Assembly: GCA_015490995.1 (NCBI GenBank)
Contig: WFWT01000036.1
Span: forward strand, 1-45,755
Direction: 5' to 3'
DNA: 45,755 nucleotides
DNA from: Anaerolineae bacterium
GTDB lineage: Bacteria > Chloroflexota > Anaerolineae > JAADDB01
In this document: positions 1 through 8,560 of the stretch, in pieces
How positions within the stretch are numbered: the stretch's first letter is position 1
Layout of the letters: every line of letters begins with the position of its first letter
Notes under the pieces: generated by a model
Databases searched by the model: none
What the model saw: only the letters and a program-made list of their open reading frames with translations
What the model was told of the DNA's origin: nothing
Program-made: the position numbers and the translations under genes

Positions 1-21
1 CCTCCCCCCCTTCGCCTTCCC

Positions 22-57
22 GCCCCGGATGTTTAGCGGGGCTCCTCTTCTGGAGCC
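22..57 (-). terminator. Possible weak terminator after the M14 peptidase gene
   Basis: Just past the peptidase stop codon (85-87) lie two mutually exclusive short hairpins: GCCCCG (22-27) pairs with CGGGGC (37-42), and GGCTCC (40-45) pairs with GGAGCC (52-57). There is no U-tract on the minus strand, so this is only a weak candidate for the end of the thiD-peptidase transcript. Confidence 0.25.
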
Positions 58-84
58 GGCGCAGTTAACAGGAGGCGGAAAGGT

Positions 85-1662
85 CTAGCGTCGCGGGGTT
101 GATACGTTCATGAAGGGAGACCACCAGGTGGACGCCTGAGAGGTCACTTCGACGCGCAGGCTTTCACTTCGGCCCACGTTGTGGGCTCGGTCGTACGCTT
201 CGGCAACCAAGGTGTGTTCTCCAGGAGGTAACACCAGGGGGAGGGTAAGGGTGCCTTCCCGGAGCGGGGGCTCGATGCTGCGCAGCCGAGTGACCGTATC
301 CCCGGCTCGGATGGCGACCAACGTGACTCCCACGTTGTCGCTGATGGTAAGGGAGGCGAGGATTACGCCGCCGGCAGGTGGTTCTGGTGGCAGCGTCAAC
401 GTCACCGTGGGGGAGATGACGTCCCCCGCCAGGCCTAGCACTCGTCGCGGCTCGTCGGCCAGCGCGATGACGTATTCGATCATGCCACGGTTGCGTTCCG
501 TCTCCCGCGGGATGTCCTCGTCGGGGGGATAAAAGCCGAAGGGGGCAGAGGCCGGTGGGTAGAGTTCTACGGTCCAGGTTGGTATGCGGAGTGTGCCGTA
601 AATCCAATCGTCGGAAGTGCCGTCCGCTATGTAGAGATCGCTGGCCTGCATGGCCCGATACCCGCTGAGTTGAGCCATTTTTCGGCCGGCGCGAACCATC
701 ACCGCGTAGTCCGTTGGGTCCATGTCCGGAGGCAGGGCATCATACGTGTACCCGTACGGCCAGAGTACCAGCTCGCTGTACATGTGGAAGTTCAAGGCGA
801 TACGAATGTTAGGACGATCCAGGAGGAAGTTGCGGATAGCGTTCGTTTCCGGTTCTGAAAAGGGCGCCGGCCCCCGATAGGTTTCGGCAGAAGGGGTACT
901 ACTGGAACCACCACAGCATCCCCACCGATAGCCGAAGTTCCGGTTGAGGTCCACACCGTAGGAGCCATCCGGGTTGGGACGTCGGTTTTTGCGCCAGTAC
1001 CTGTAAGGATATCGGGCGATGTCGTACTCCACCCCGTCCGGGTTGGTCATCGGCATGATCCAGATCTCGCGCTGGTTGACGAGGTTGGTCACCGCAGGGT
1101 CTCGCCCATAGCGGGTTACCAGGTGCCGAATGGCCCAGATCGCCTGTTCTGCCGACAGGTGTTCGCGCGCGTGGATGTTGGCGAAGATCAGGACCCCCGG
1201 TTCGGAAGCTCTTTCATCCTCCCACACCCGGTCACTGATCTTGGCCACATACAGGGCCCGGCCTTCGACGCTGCGGCCGTACTCTTGGACGGCCAAGATA
1301 TCAGGGTACCGGTCTGCCAGGGAGAAGAGCACCTCCTGCATTTCGGTGTAGTCGTGGTACCCTGCGTCCCAGGAGGGGAAGCCGAGAGGTCGGACGGTAA
1401 GGAGAGGCCATCCTTGACGGCTTAGACGTTCTACCTCCGTGCGGGGCAGGACCATGGTCACCGTGCCTCGGTCCAGGTCGATGGCATCCGGGTGCCATCC
1501 CGCGCGCACCAGCGCAGTGCGGGCTTCTCGAGTGCCCGCGTAAAGTGTGACCTGATACCATCCCTCACGGGCGAGTAAGGTGCGGGACGACGGTGACCAG
1601 CCTACAAGTAACCACGGGAGGAGTCCCCCCAGGAGCAGGTAAACGCCCAAACGATAGTTCAT
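85..1662 (-). CDS. Secreted or membrane-anchored M14 family zinc carboxypeptidase
   Basis: A 525-residue zinc carboxypeptidase (M14, carboxypeptidase A/T type) that removes C-terminal residues from peptides outside the cytoplasm. Residues 5-21 form a hydrophobic signal or anchor segment. The zinc ligands are visible as H164-A-R-E167 and H293, with the substrate-binding DLNRN motif at 238-242 and the catalytic glutamate E366 in TVELYPP. About 135 residues after the catalytic domain look like a beta-rich, Ig-like tail (roughly 410-510) and could bind substrate or the cell surface. The start overlaps the thiD stop in an ATGA junction (1659-1662), so it is probably translated by coupling from thiD, and no strong ribosome binding site of its own was seen. 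The link to thiD looks positional. Family assignment is secure; substrate specificity cannot be read. Confidence 0.93.
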   Translation of the reverse strand: MNYRLGVYLLLGGLLPWLLVGWSPSSRTLLAREGWYQVTLYAGTREARTALVRAGWHPDAIDLDRGTVTMVLPRTEVERLSRQGWPLLTVRPLGFPSWDAGYHDYTEMQEVLFSLADRYPDILAVQEYGRSVEGRALYVAKISDRVWEDERASEPGVLIFANIHAREHLSAEQAIWAIRHLVTRYGRDPAVTNLVNQREIWIMPMTNPDGVEYDIARYPYRYWRKNRRPNPDGSYGVDLNRNFGYRWGCCGGSSSTPSAETYRGPAPFSEPETNAIRNFLLDRPNIRIALNFHMYSELVLWPYGYTYDALPPDMDPTDYAVMVRAGRKMAQLSGYRAMQASDLYIADGTSDDWIYGTLRIPTWTVELYPPASAPFGFYPPDEDIPRETERNRGMIEYVIALADEPRRVLGLAGDVISPTVTLTLPPEPPAGGVILASLTISDNVGVTLVAIRAGDTVTRLRSIEPPLREGTLTLPLVLPPGEHTLVAEAYDRAHNVGRSESLRVEVTSQASTWWSPFMNVSTPRR

Positions 1663-2510
1663 GAAGGTGTAACCTCAATGACCTGTACATCTACATTCCC
1701 CACCGGTACTTCACGTCCGAGAAAGTGGTTAAGTGGACCGTGTCCACGGCCGATGGAGAGGTGAGCACCTTCTCGCAGGGCCAGGAAGAGGTAAGCCTTT
1801 GCCGTGCGGATCGCGTCCAGGGGGGCTTTCCCCTTGGCCAGCTCCGCGGCAAGGGCCGAAGCAAAGGTACAGCCGGTTCCATGGGTGTTGGGTGTCTCAA
1901 TGCGCGGGACCCACAGTTCATAGAAGCGTTGGCCGTCATACACCACATCTACGGCCATGCCCAAGGATTCCGCTTCTGGCAGGTGGCCACCTTTGACCAC
2001 CACAAAACGAGGCCCCATGGCGTGAATGGTCCGTGCAGCTTCCCGCGCGTCGGCGCGCGTGCGGATGACTTGTCCGGTGAGGACCTGCGCTTCGTGGTGG
2101 TTTGGGGTGACGACAAGGGCCAGCGGAAGGAGTTCGCGGATGAGGGCATCGCGCGCTTCGGGGCGCAGCAAGGGGTCGCCCCCCTTGGCCACCATAACGG
2201 GATCAACCACCAGGATTTCTACCTGATATTGGCGGGTTTTCTCCGCGACCACGTGGATAATATCCGCGTTGGCCAACATTCCGGTCTTCCACGCGTCCGC
2301 GCCGATGTCGCTCATGACCGAGTCGATCTGTTGGGCGACAAACGCCGGAGGCAGCTCGTACACGCCCTGGACACCCACAGTGTTTTGGGCAGTGAGGGCA
2401 GTAAGGGCGCTCATGCCGTACACCCCGCGGGCAGCAAAGGCCTTCAGGTCCGCTTGAATACCTGCACCGCCACCGGAGTCCGAACCGGCAATGGTGAGCA
2501 CCTTTTTCAT
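1659..2510 (-). CDS. thiD: Hydroxymethylpyrimidine/phosphomethylpyrimidine kinase ThiD
   Basis: A 283-residue ribokinase-family enzyme that phosphorylates hydroxymethylpyrimidine and then its monophosphate, supplying the pyrimidine half of thiamine. It opens with the ThiD signature TIAGSDSGGGAGIQAD and carries the anion-hole motif NTHGTGCTFASALAA near residues 208-222. Length is normal for the family (about 265-285). The start at 2510 has AGGAG about 9 bases upstream on the minus strand, and its own promoter lies at 2583-2610. The adjacent upstream ECF transporter genes suggest pyrimidine or thiamine salvage. The CTGAGA core of a TPP riboswitch was not found in the leader. A pyridoxal kinase role is possible for some relatives, but the sequence reads as a standard ThiD. 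Confidence 0.95.
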   Translation of the reverse strand: MKKVLTIAGSDSGGGAGIQADLKAFAARGVYGMSALTALTAQNTVGVQGVYELPPAFVAQQIDSVMSDIGADAWKTGMLANADIIHVVAEKTRQYQVEILVVDPVMVAKGGDPLLRPEARDALIRELLPLALVVTPNHHEAQVLTGQVIRTRADAREAARTIHAMGPRFVVVKGGHLPEAESLGMAVDVVYDGQRFYELWVPRIETPNTHGTGCTFASALAAELAKGKAPLDAIRTAKAYLFLALREGAHLSIGRGHGPLNHFLGREVPVGNVDVQVIEVTPS

Positions 2511-2582
2511 GGTCTACCTCTCCTAACAATTAGCGGTGTCTTTAATCTCCGGCCACGCCGATACCCGATACGCGCATGGGCC

Positions 2583-2610
2583 AGTATACCCCGAAACGTT
2601 CGCAGACCAA
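2583..2610 (-). promoter_or_regulatory. Sigma-70-like promoter of thiD
   Basis: On the minus strand TTGGTC (2605-2610) and TATACT (2583-2588) are separated by 16 bases, about 70 bases ahead of the thiD start codon. This would let thiD and the peptidase be expressed independently of the ecf genes upstream. Confidence 0.6.
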
Positions 2611-2671
2611 ATGGGCATCTGTTAACCAGGAACTGTGACGGCCACCTTGGCCCGGGAATCTATCGGGAATC

Positions 2672-3325
2672 TTAGCGCAGCCACCACGTCAGGATCAAAA
2701 CCAGTGCCATCATTCCCATGATTCCCCAATCGGTGGCCCGGAGGTGATAGGGCTGGATAAAAGTGCGCCCCTTGCGGCCAAATCCTCGGGATTCCAGGGC
2801 TTCTGCAAGCCGGTCGCTGAGGGTAAATGCCTGGGCCAGTAAAGGAATTAATAAGGCAGGATAATAGGCCAAGGCCCGCCATCCCGGCTCAAGGGGAATC
2901 CCCCGGGCACGTTGGGCGTCCATGACCTCCCGCGTGCGGCGGGCCAGAACGGGCACAAAGGCCAAGCCCGCGTTGAAGACGAAAGCTACCGGATAGGGTA
3001 CTCCCATAGCTACCAGCGCATTTCCCATGTCCTCTGGCGCGGTGGTGCGGAAAAACAGGAAGAAGGTAGTGAACATAGCGAGCAGGCGCAAGGAGGCTTG
3101 CAAGGCGGTGAGCCAATCCGAGGCCAACCAGGTGATGAGAAACCAGGAAACAACGGTGATGCCGGCCCAGCGCAACCACGCCAGGTACGCACGGACCAGC
3201 CGTAGATATCCGATAACCCCGCCCAGCGGAAGGAGGGCCACAGGGGCCCAGGCAATGGGCAACAGGGCAATCCATGCCGTATAGCCGATCGTAACAGCAA
3301 AACGCGTGCGCGGGTCCAGCTGCAT
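2672..3325 (-). CDS. ECF transporter T component (EcfT/YkoC-like)
   Basis: A 217-residue integral membrane protein that couples the ATPases of an energy-coupling-factor vitamin importer to its substrate-binding S component. It has several hydrophobic segments and the two short Ala/Ser-Arg-Gly motifs that contact the ATPases, A140-R-G142 and S179-R-G181, in the cytoplasmic coupling region. It is shorter than typical EcfT proteins (about 250-265), though both coupling motifs are present. It starts 4 bases after the fused ATPase gene ends, so the two are certainly one transcript. No S component gene is visible nearby. With thiD downstream, a pyrimidine or thiamine substrate is a reasonable guess, not a demonstrated one. 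Confidence 0.9.
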   Translation of the reverse strand: MQLDPRTRFAVTIGYTAWIALLPIAWAPVALLPLGGVIGYLRLVRAYLAWLRWAGITVVSWFLITWLASDWLTALQASLRLLAMFTTFFLFFRTTAPEDMGNALVAMGVPYPVAFVFNAGLAFVPVLARRTREVMDAQRARGIPLEPGWRALAYYPALLIPLLAQAFTLSDRLAEALESRGFGRKGRTFIQPYHLRATDWGIMGMMALVLILTWWLR

Positions 3326-3329
3326 TGTT

Positions 3330-4943
3330 TCACTCCGTGGGTGACGCTGTCCGGGTTTGGCGTACGTAAAACCCCGCGGTAGGTTCTAACCGGGCTCGTC
3401 TCATCAATTCTGGGTCGGCCATAATGATGTCAGGCGGCGCCACGGCCAGCAGCCGACCATCGGCCAGCACGGCCCACCGGTCGGCACACGTTTCCGCGAA
3501 ATCCAGGTCGTGGGTGGCCAGGATGACCGTCCGCCCTTCGTCGCGCAGGTGTTGCAGGAAGACGTGTAACGCGGCCCGCGTGTGCGCGTCTTGACCGGCA
3601 GTGGGCTCGTCGAGGATCACGACGTCGGGTCGGGCGGCCATCGCTAGGGCGAAACTCAGGCGACGTTTTTCTCCCTCGCTTAAGGTGTAGGGTGAACGCT
3701 CCAAAACGTCCTCCAACTGAAAACGCCGCACAATGGTCATCAACCACTCAGGGTCCAAACACCCCAGCACGCGCGGACCGACCTCCAGTTCTTCCCGCAC
3801 CCGGGGTTTGAAAAACTGTGCTGTAGGGTTTTGAAAGCTCATGCCCACTCGGCGGGCCAGGGTGGAGGCCTTGGCCCGCCCTACGTCCTGTCCCAGGACC
3901 TGTACGGTGCCCTGTTCAGGGCGCAGCAGGCCGTTCAGGTGACGGATGAGTGTGGTCTTGCCCGCGCCGTTAGGCCCCACAATGGCCAGGCATTCCCCCG
4001 CGTGCACCGTGAGTGAGATATCGTGCAACACACGACGTTCGCCTTGCCGCGCCTGCAGTTTTTCCACGACTACTACCGGCTTATCTGAAGGGGACGGCCG
4101 GTCTGATAGCCTGGGAAGCGGAGAAGGCGTGAGCATAGGCACACGCGTGGCCAGCTCTTCCACGGTGAGTGGAAGCGGCGAAAGGCCTAGACACCGTCCC
4201 CAGCGTACCGCTGGCGGCTCCACGACACCAAACCGTTCAAGGTCCTCGGCCACCCCGTCGCGTGGGTCCCCGTCGAACACTATCCGACCGCGTTCAAGCA
4301 CAACGAGGCGGGTAGCATCTTGGATCACGTGGTGCAGGTGATGTTCAACCACCAACAGAGTTATCCCCTGCCGGTGGATGCGGCGTAGCAGTTCCTGTAA
4401 GCGGCGGGCGTGCCACGCGTCCAGGTGGGCAAAGGGTTCGTCCAGAATCAGAAGTTGCGGTTGAAGCGCCAGCGCGGCGGCAATGACCACCTGTTGCTGT
4501 TCACCTCCCGAAAGCGCGTGGGGGGGGCGTGAAAGCAACGTTTCAATGCCCAAAAGCGCGGCCACTTCGGCGATACGCTGACGGATTGTGGTCGGGGGCA
4601 AACCAAGACTTTCGAGACCGAACGCAATCTCCCGGGCCACGGAGGAGGTGAACAGTTGGGCCTCCGGATTTTGAAACGCAATACCTACGTGGATTATCAG
4701 ATCATGTACCGGGTGCTCGCGCGTGTTCAACCCAGCCACCCACACCTGTCCCTGCATCTCTCCGCCGTGCAAGTGGGGGATCAAGCCGTTGCAAGTGCGG
4801 ACCAGGGTGGATTTCCCGGAACCGTTGGCACCGGCCAGCACCACGTACTCCCCGGGCTCCACGCGCCAGGTGATGTCATGGAGGACCCAGGGTGTGCTCT
4901 GTCGGTACCGGTAGCGTAACCCCTCGATGTGCAGGATAGCCAT
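3330..4943 (-). CDS. Fused two-domain ECF transporter ATPase (YkoD-like)
   Basis: A 537-residue protein with two complete ABC ATPase domains in one chain, corresponding to EcfA1 plus EcfA2. Domain 1 has Walker A at 38-46, signature LSGGEQQ at 144-150 and Walker B LLILDEP at 164-170. Domain 2 (from about 292) has Walker A at 323-331, a variant signature LSEGEKR at 421-427 and Walker B VVILDEP at 441-447. A proline/serine-rich linker joins them around 270-290. Fused ECF ATPases of this kind include YkoD of the Bacillus ykoFEDC hydroxymethylpyrimidine/thiamine system. It is the first gene of the ecf pair and is divergent from the PHP-helicase gene at 5192. Substrate is inferred only from the thiD neighbour. 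Confidence 0.92.
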   Translation of the reverse strand: MAILHIEGLRYRYRQSTPWVLHDITWRVEPGEYVVLAGANGSGKSTLVRTCNGLIPHLHGGEMQGQVWVAGLNTREHPVHDLIIHVGIAFQNPEAQLFTSSVAREIAFGLESLGLPPTTIRQRIAEVAALLGIETLLSRPPHALSGGEQQQVVIAAALALQPQLLILDEPFAHLDAWHARRLQELLRRIHRQGITLLVVEHHLHHVIQDATRLVVLERGRIVFDGDPRDGVAEDLERFGVVEPPAVRWGRCLGLSPLPLTVEELATRVPMLTPSPLPRLSDRPSPSDKPVVVVEKLQARQGERRVLHDISLTVHAGECLAIVGPNGAGKTTLIRHLNGLLRPEQGTVQVLGQDVGRAKASTLARRVGMSFQNPTAQFFKPRVREELEVGPRVLGCLDPEWLMTIVRRFQLEDVLERSPYTLSEGEKRRLSFALAMAARPDVVILDEPTAGQDAHTRAALHVFLQHLRDEGRTVILATHDLDFAETCADRWAVLADGRLLAVAPPDIIMADPELMRRARLEPTAGFYVRQTRTASPTE

Positions 4944-5139
4944 CGTTCCTCTTTCGTCACCGACCTTTGGTCGGTTTAATCCGCCGGCTTTCCCGGCCGG
5001 AGATGTGCCTTGTGCGTGAGGTAATATGGCTCAGGGGAAGGTTGTATGTCCAGTTCGGGAAGGCTGTGGGGGAAGGCGCTTCGACGCGCTCGCGGTGTTG
5101 GTGTGAGGCAGGGGATGGGGTGCTTGAGCTTTTCCCGAG

Positions 5140-5186
5140 TATAATTAGGGGACACATCCAGAACCGTGCCCCCTACACACCGGAGG
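5140..5186 (+). promoter_or_regulatory. Possible -10 box and ribosome binding site of the PHP-helicase gene
   Basis: A perfect TATAAT lies at 5140-5145 with no convincing -35 at normal spacing. CGGAGG at 5181-5186 sits 5 bases before the ATG at 5192. Together they fix the start at 5192 and argue against the in-frame upstream extension to 4967. Confidence 0.45.
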
Positions 5187-5191
5187 CTCAG

Positions 5192-8100
5192 ATGAAGATC
5201 ATTGCCGATCTGCACATTCACTCTTACTACTCGCGAGCAACCAGCAAGGATTTGACCATTCCGCACCTGGCGATATGGGCTCAACGGAAGGGCATTCATG
5301 TCGTAGCTACCGGGGACATTGCCCATCCGGGGTGGGTAAAAGAGGTTGAGGAGGTGCTGGAGCCTGCGGAGGAGGGACTGTACCGGTTGAAGCCCGAGGT
5401 GGCCCAAGCCGTAACTTCTCGGGTACCTGCGGCGTGTCAGGGGACGGTGCGGTTTATCCTCGGCGGGGAGATCAGCAACATTTATAAGAAGAAGGGACGG
5501 GTGCGCAAGATCCACAATATGGTGTACTTTCCCACCTTTGAGGCGGTGCGCCGGTTTCAGGCGGTTCTCGAACGTATCGGCAACATTCACGCTGATGGGC
5601 GTCCTATCCTCGGCTTAGACGCACGTGACCTACTGGAGATCGTGTTGGATGTGGACCCTGGGGGGTTCCTTATCCCGGCGCACATCTGGACCCCCTGGTT
5701 TTCCCTGCTGGGGTCCCGTTCTGGCTTCGACTCGGTGGAAGAATGTTTTGAGGACTTGACGCCCCACATTTTCGCGTTGGAGACCGGCCTGTCCTCCGAT
5801 CCGCCCATGAATTGGCGGGTTTCCGCGCTGGATCGGTATACGCTTGTGTCCGCGTCCGATGCACATTCGCCCCAGAAGCTCGGCCGGGAGGCCACGCTGT
5901 TTCACACCGAACTCTCGTATTTTGCGCTTCTGGAGGCAATGCGCACAGGGGATCCCCAAACCTTTGGCGGCACGGTGGAGTTCTTTCCCGAAGAGGGCAA
6001 GTATCACTTGGATGGACATCGCAAATGTGGCGTGGTGTGGGAGCCTCACACCACGCGCGCGCATCAGGGGATCTGCCCGGTGTGTGGTAAGCCGGTTACG
6101 GTGGGAGTTATGCACAGGGTGGAAGAGCTGGCCGATCGGCCTGAGGGTGCGCGGAAGCCAAACGCTCATCCCTTTTACAGTCTGATCCCCTTGCCTGAAA
6201 TTTTGAGCGAGCTCCTCAACGTGGGACCGAACAGCCGTCGAGTGCAGCAGGAGTACGAGCGGTTGCTGACCACACTGGGACCTGAATTGCGCATCTTAAT
6301 GGACGTGCCTCTCGACGCGATCGCTCAGGTGGGGGGAGAACGGTTGGCGGAAGGAATAGGCCGGATGAGACGGGGGGAAGTGGTCCGCCAACCTGGGTTC
6401 GACGGCCAATACGGCGTAATCCGGCTGTTTGCCACACCCCCTAACCTCTCAGAAGCTCCCACCCTCTTTGAGTGGTCTGAACAGCCCTCTACAGAAACCG
6501 CGTCGGAGACGCTGTCGGCCGGACAGGCGTCTCGCCCCTCAACCGCGGACACCGTTGACACGCATGACCCCTCTGGGACCGACACTTCCTGGCTGAACGC
6601 GCTGAATCCGGAACAGCGTGCGGCCGTGGAAACGGTGGACCGTCCCCTGGTGATCGTGGCGGGGCCGGGGACAGGAAAGACGTTGACCCTGACCACGCGG
6701 ATTGCATACTTGGTTGAGTCCCGCGGTGTGCCTCCGGAACACATCCTTGCCATTACCTTCACCAACAAAGCGGCCGGAGAGATGCGTGAGCGCCTGGTTC
6801 GCCTGTTGGGTGAGGCGCGAGCGCATCAGGTGACGGTGGCCACATTCCACGCGCTGGCCACGCACCTGTTACGTCGCTGGGGAGAGGTTATAGGCATTCC
6901 TCCGGACTTCGTCATCCTGGACGACGACGCGCGCCGCCAGTTGTTGAAAACCGTGCAGCCGGCATTGAGTGGGGCGCGATTGAACGCCGCGTTGGACGCT
7001 CTCAGTCGGTGGAAACATCGCGTCGATCCCGGCGTCGGGGAACCCCCGTTTCCCCCGGAATTGGCGCCTTGGGAACGTGTTATCCGTGCTTATGAGGCGG
7101 CCCGACAGGCCGCTCACGCTCTGGACTTCGATGACCTAGTGCGGGAAGCTGTGCGCTTGTTGGCCAGCGTGCCGGAAGTGCGGAAAGCAGTCCACCGTCA
7201 GTATCGGTGGATCGCGGTGGACGAATATCAAGATGTCAACGAGGTGCAGTACCGTTTGCTGCGGTGGTTAGCCGCGGGGGGAGCCAACGTGTGTGTTATC
7301 GGCGATCCGGACCAGGCTATTTACGGGTTCCGCGGGGCGGATCGGCAATATTTCCTGCGCTTTACGGAGGATTTCCCCACCGCGCGGGAGATACGGCTCA
7401 CACGGAATTACCGTTCCACCCAGGTGTTGCTGGACGCGGCATGGCACGTGATTCATCGGGGCGTGGATACTTACGGGACACCCCTGATCGCCCGATGGGC
7501 CACCGGGCGAAAAGTTCACATCCAGGAGGCGCCTACGGAGAAGGCTGAAGCCGAGTACGTGGTCCACACTATTGAACAGCTGGTAGGGGGGTTAAGTTAC
7601 TTTTCCATCGACTCCGGTCGAGTGGACGACACGCAGGTCCCACGTCGCTCCTTTGGTGATATTGCCGTCTTGTATCGATTACGTGCCCTGGCTCGACCAC
7701 TGGTGGAGGCATTTAAGCGGGCAGGCATTCCCTTTCAGACGGTCGGTGAAACCCCTCCTACCGCGCGTCCGGTGGTACGGGACGCGCTCGCACACTTGTG
7801 GCTCTGGGTGGCCCCACGTGCCCAATGGCCCTTGATGCAGGTGCTCAAGGCGTGGGGACTGGACAGTTCGGCGGTGCAGGAAGCGCTCTTGAACCGTGAG
7901 GGGGAGGCTCTGGAGTGGCGCGCGTTACCGGCCCAGGTACATTTATCTCCCGGGCAGGTCCGGCGGGTGGACGCGCTGGCTGCGCTGTGGGAACGCCTGA
8001 ACACGACCGATCTTTCGGTCGTGGAACGGTGTCGGTACGTGTGGGACGCCCTTACGGCACACCAGGAGATCACCCCCGCGGATGAGGAAGCGTGGCAGTA

Positions 8101-8560
8101 TGTCGTGCGCGTGGCCGAGGGGTTTGGTAATCGGGTGCTTGATTTTCTGGAGCAGGTCACCCTCCAGAGCGAGACAGATTTTTACAACCCTCGGGCAGAC
8201 CGAGTAGCCTTAATGACCCTGCACGCGGCCAAAGGGCTGGAGTTTCCGGTGGTGTTCATCGTGGGGTGTGAGGAGGGCATCATCCCCTATTTGAGAGAGG
8301 ACGACGCCGCGGACGTGGAGGAGGAACGACGGCTGTTCTACGTGGGGATGACCCGCGCGAAGGAAGTCCTCTTTCTTACCCATGCCCGTCGACGTCTCCT
8401 TTACGGCGAACGTCGTCAACAGCACCCGTCCCGTTTTTTGGACGATATTGAGGCCGCGTTGAAGGAGCTACACGTCTGGCAAAGCGCTCGGCGCCGACGT
8501 CCACGGCAGGACAGTGTCCAGGCGGAGCAGCTCTCGTTATGGGGCGAGGATGGGCCATGA
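5192..8560 (+). CDS. Endonuclease Q-like PHP domain fused to UvrD/Rep-family DNA helicase
   Basis: A 1122-residue fusion. Residues 1 to about 400 match the endonuclease Q family: PHP metal motif DLHIHSYYSRATSKD near the N terminus, then a zinc-finger region with C279 and C295-PVC. EndoQ cuts 5' of deaminated bases or abasic sites. From about 469 the protein is a superfamily 1A helicase: Q motif LNPEQRAA, Walker A GPGTGKT (about 490-496), motif Ia TFTNKAA, Walker B DEYQD (about 675), motif III GDPDQAIYGFRGAD, motif V TLHAAKGLEF and motif VI YVGMTRAK. The linker (about 425-465) is rich in Ser, Thr, Glu and Asp. The start is chosen by its CGGAGG site and the family-typical first residues. It is coupled by an ATGA overlap to pbpC. 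A role in repair of deaminated DNA is inferred. Confidence 0.92.
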   Translation: MKIIADLHIHSYYSRATSKDLTIPHLAIWAQRKGIHVVATGDIAHPGWVKEVEEVLEPAEEGLYRLKPEVAQAVTSRVPAACQGTVRFILGGEISNIYKKKGRVRKIHNMVYFPTFEAVRRFQAVLERIGNIHADGRPILGLDARDLLEIVLDVDPGGFLIPAHIWTPWFSLLGSRSGFDSVEECFEDLTPHIFALETGLSSDPPMNWRVSALDRYTLVSASDAHSPQKLGREATLFHTELSYFALLEAMRTGDPQTFGGTVEFFPEEGKYHLDGHRKCGVVWEPHTTRAHQGICPVCGKPVTVGVMHRVEELADRPEGARKPNAHPFYSLIPLPEILSELLNVGPNSRRVQQEYERLLTTLGPELRILMDVPLDAIAQVGGERLAEGIGRMRRGEVVRQPGFDGQYGVIRLFATPPNLSEAPTLFEWSEQPSTETASETLSAGQASRPSTADTVDTHDPSGTDTSWLNALNPEQRAAVETVDRPLVIVAGPGTGKTLTLTTRIAYLVESRGVPPEHILAITFTNKAAGEMRERLVRLLGEARAHQVTVATFHALATHLLRRWGEVIGIPPDFVILDDDARRQLLKTVQPALSGARLNAALDALSRWKHRVDPGVGEPPFPPELAPWERVIRAYEAARQAAHALDFDDLVREAVRLLASVPEVRKAVHRQYRWIAVDEYQDVNEVQYRLLRWLAAGGANVCVIGDPDQAIYGFRGADRQYFLRFTEDFPTAREIRLTRNYRSTQVLLDAAWHVIHRGVDTYGTPLIARWATGRKVHIQEAPTEKAEAEYVVHTIEQLVGGLSYFSIDSGRVDDTQVPRRSFGDIAVLYRLRALARPLVEAFKRAGIPFQTVGETPPTARPVVRDALAHLWLWVAPRAQWPLMQVLKAWGLDSSAVQEALLNREGEALEWRALPAQVHLSPGQVRRVDALAALWERLNTTDLSVVERCRYVWDALTAHQEITPADEEAWQYVVRVAEGFGNRVLDFLEQVTLQSETDFYNPRADRVALMTLHAAKGLEFPVVFIVGCEEGIIPYLREDDAADVEEERRLFYVGMTRAKEVLFLTHARRRLLYGERRQQHPSRFLDDIEAALKELHVWQSARRRRPRQDSVQAEQLSLWGEDGP

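Noticed and set aside
2511-2671. Possible TPP riboswitch ahead of thiD
   Set aside because: The conserved CTGAGA and ACCTGA elements are absent on the minus strand; only a promoter and a short leader are seen.
1725-2675. 316-residue plus-strand open frame over thiD
   Set aside because: It is antisense to a highly conserved thiD, has no recognisable domain and no ribosome binding site.
4967-5191. 75-residue N-terminal extension of the PHP-helicase protein
   Set aside because: Low-complexity, no ribosome binding site, and it spans the TATAAT at 5140. The ATG at 5192 has CGGAGG at 5 bases and begins with the family-typical residues.
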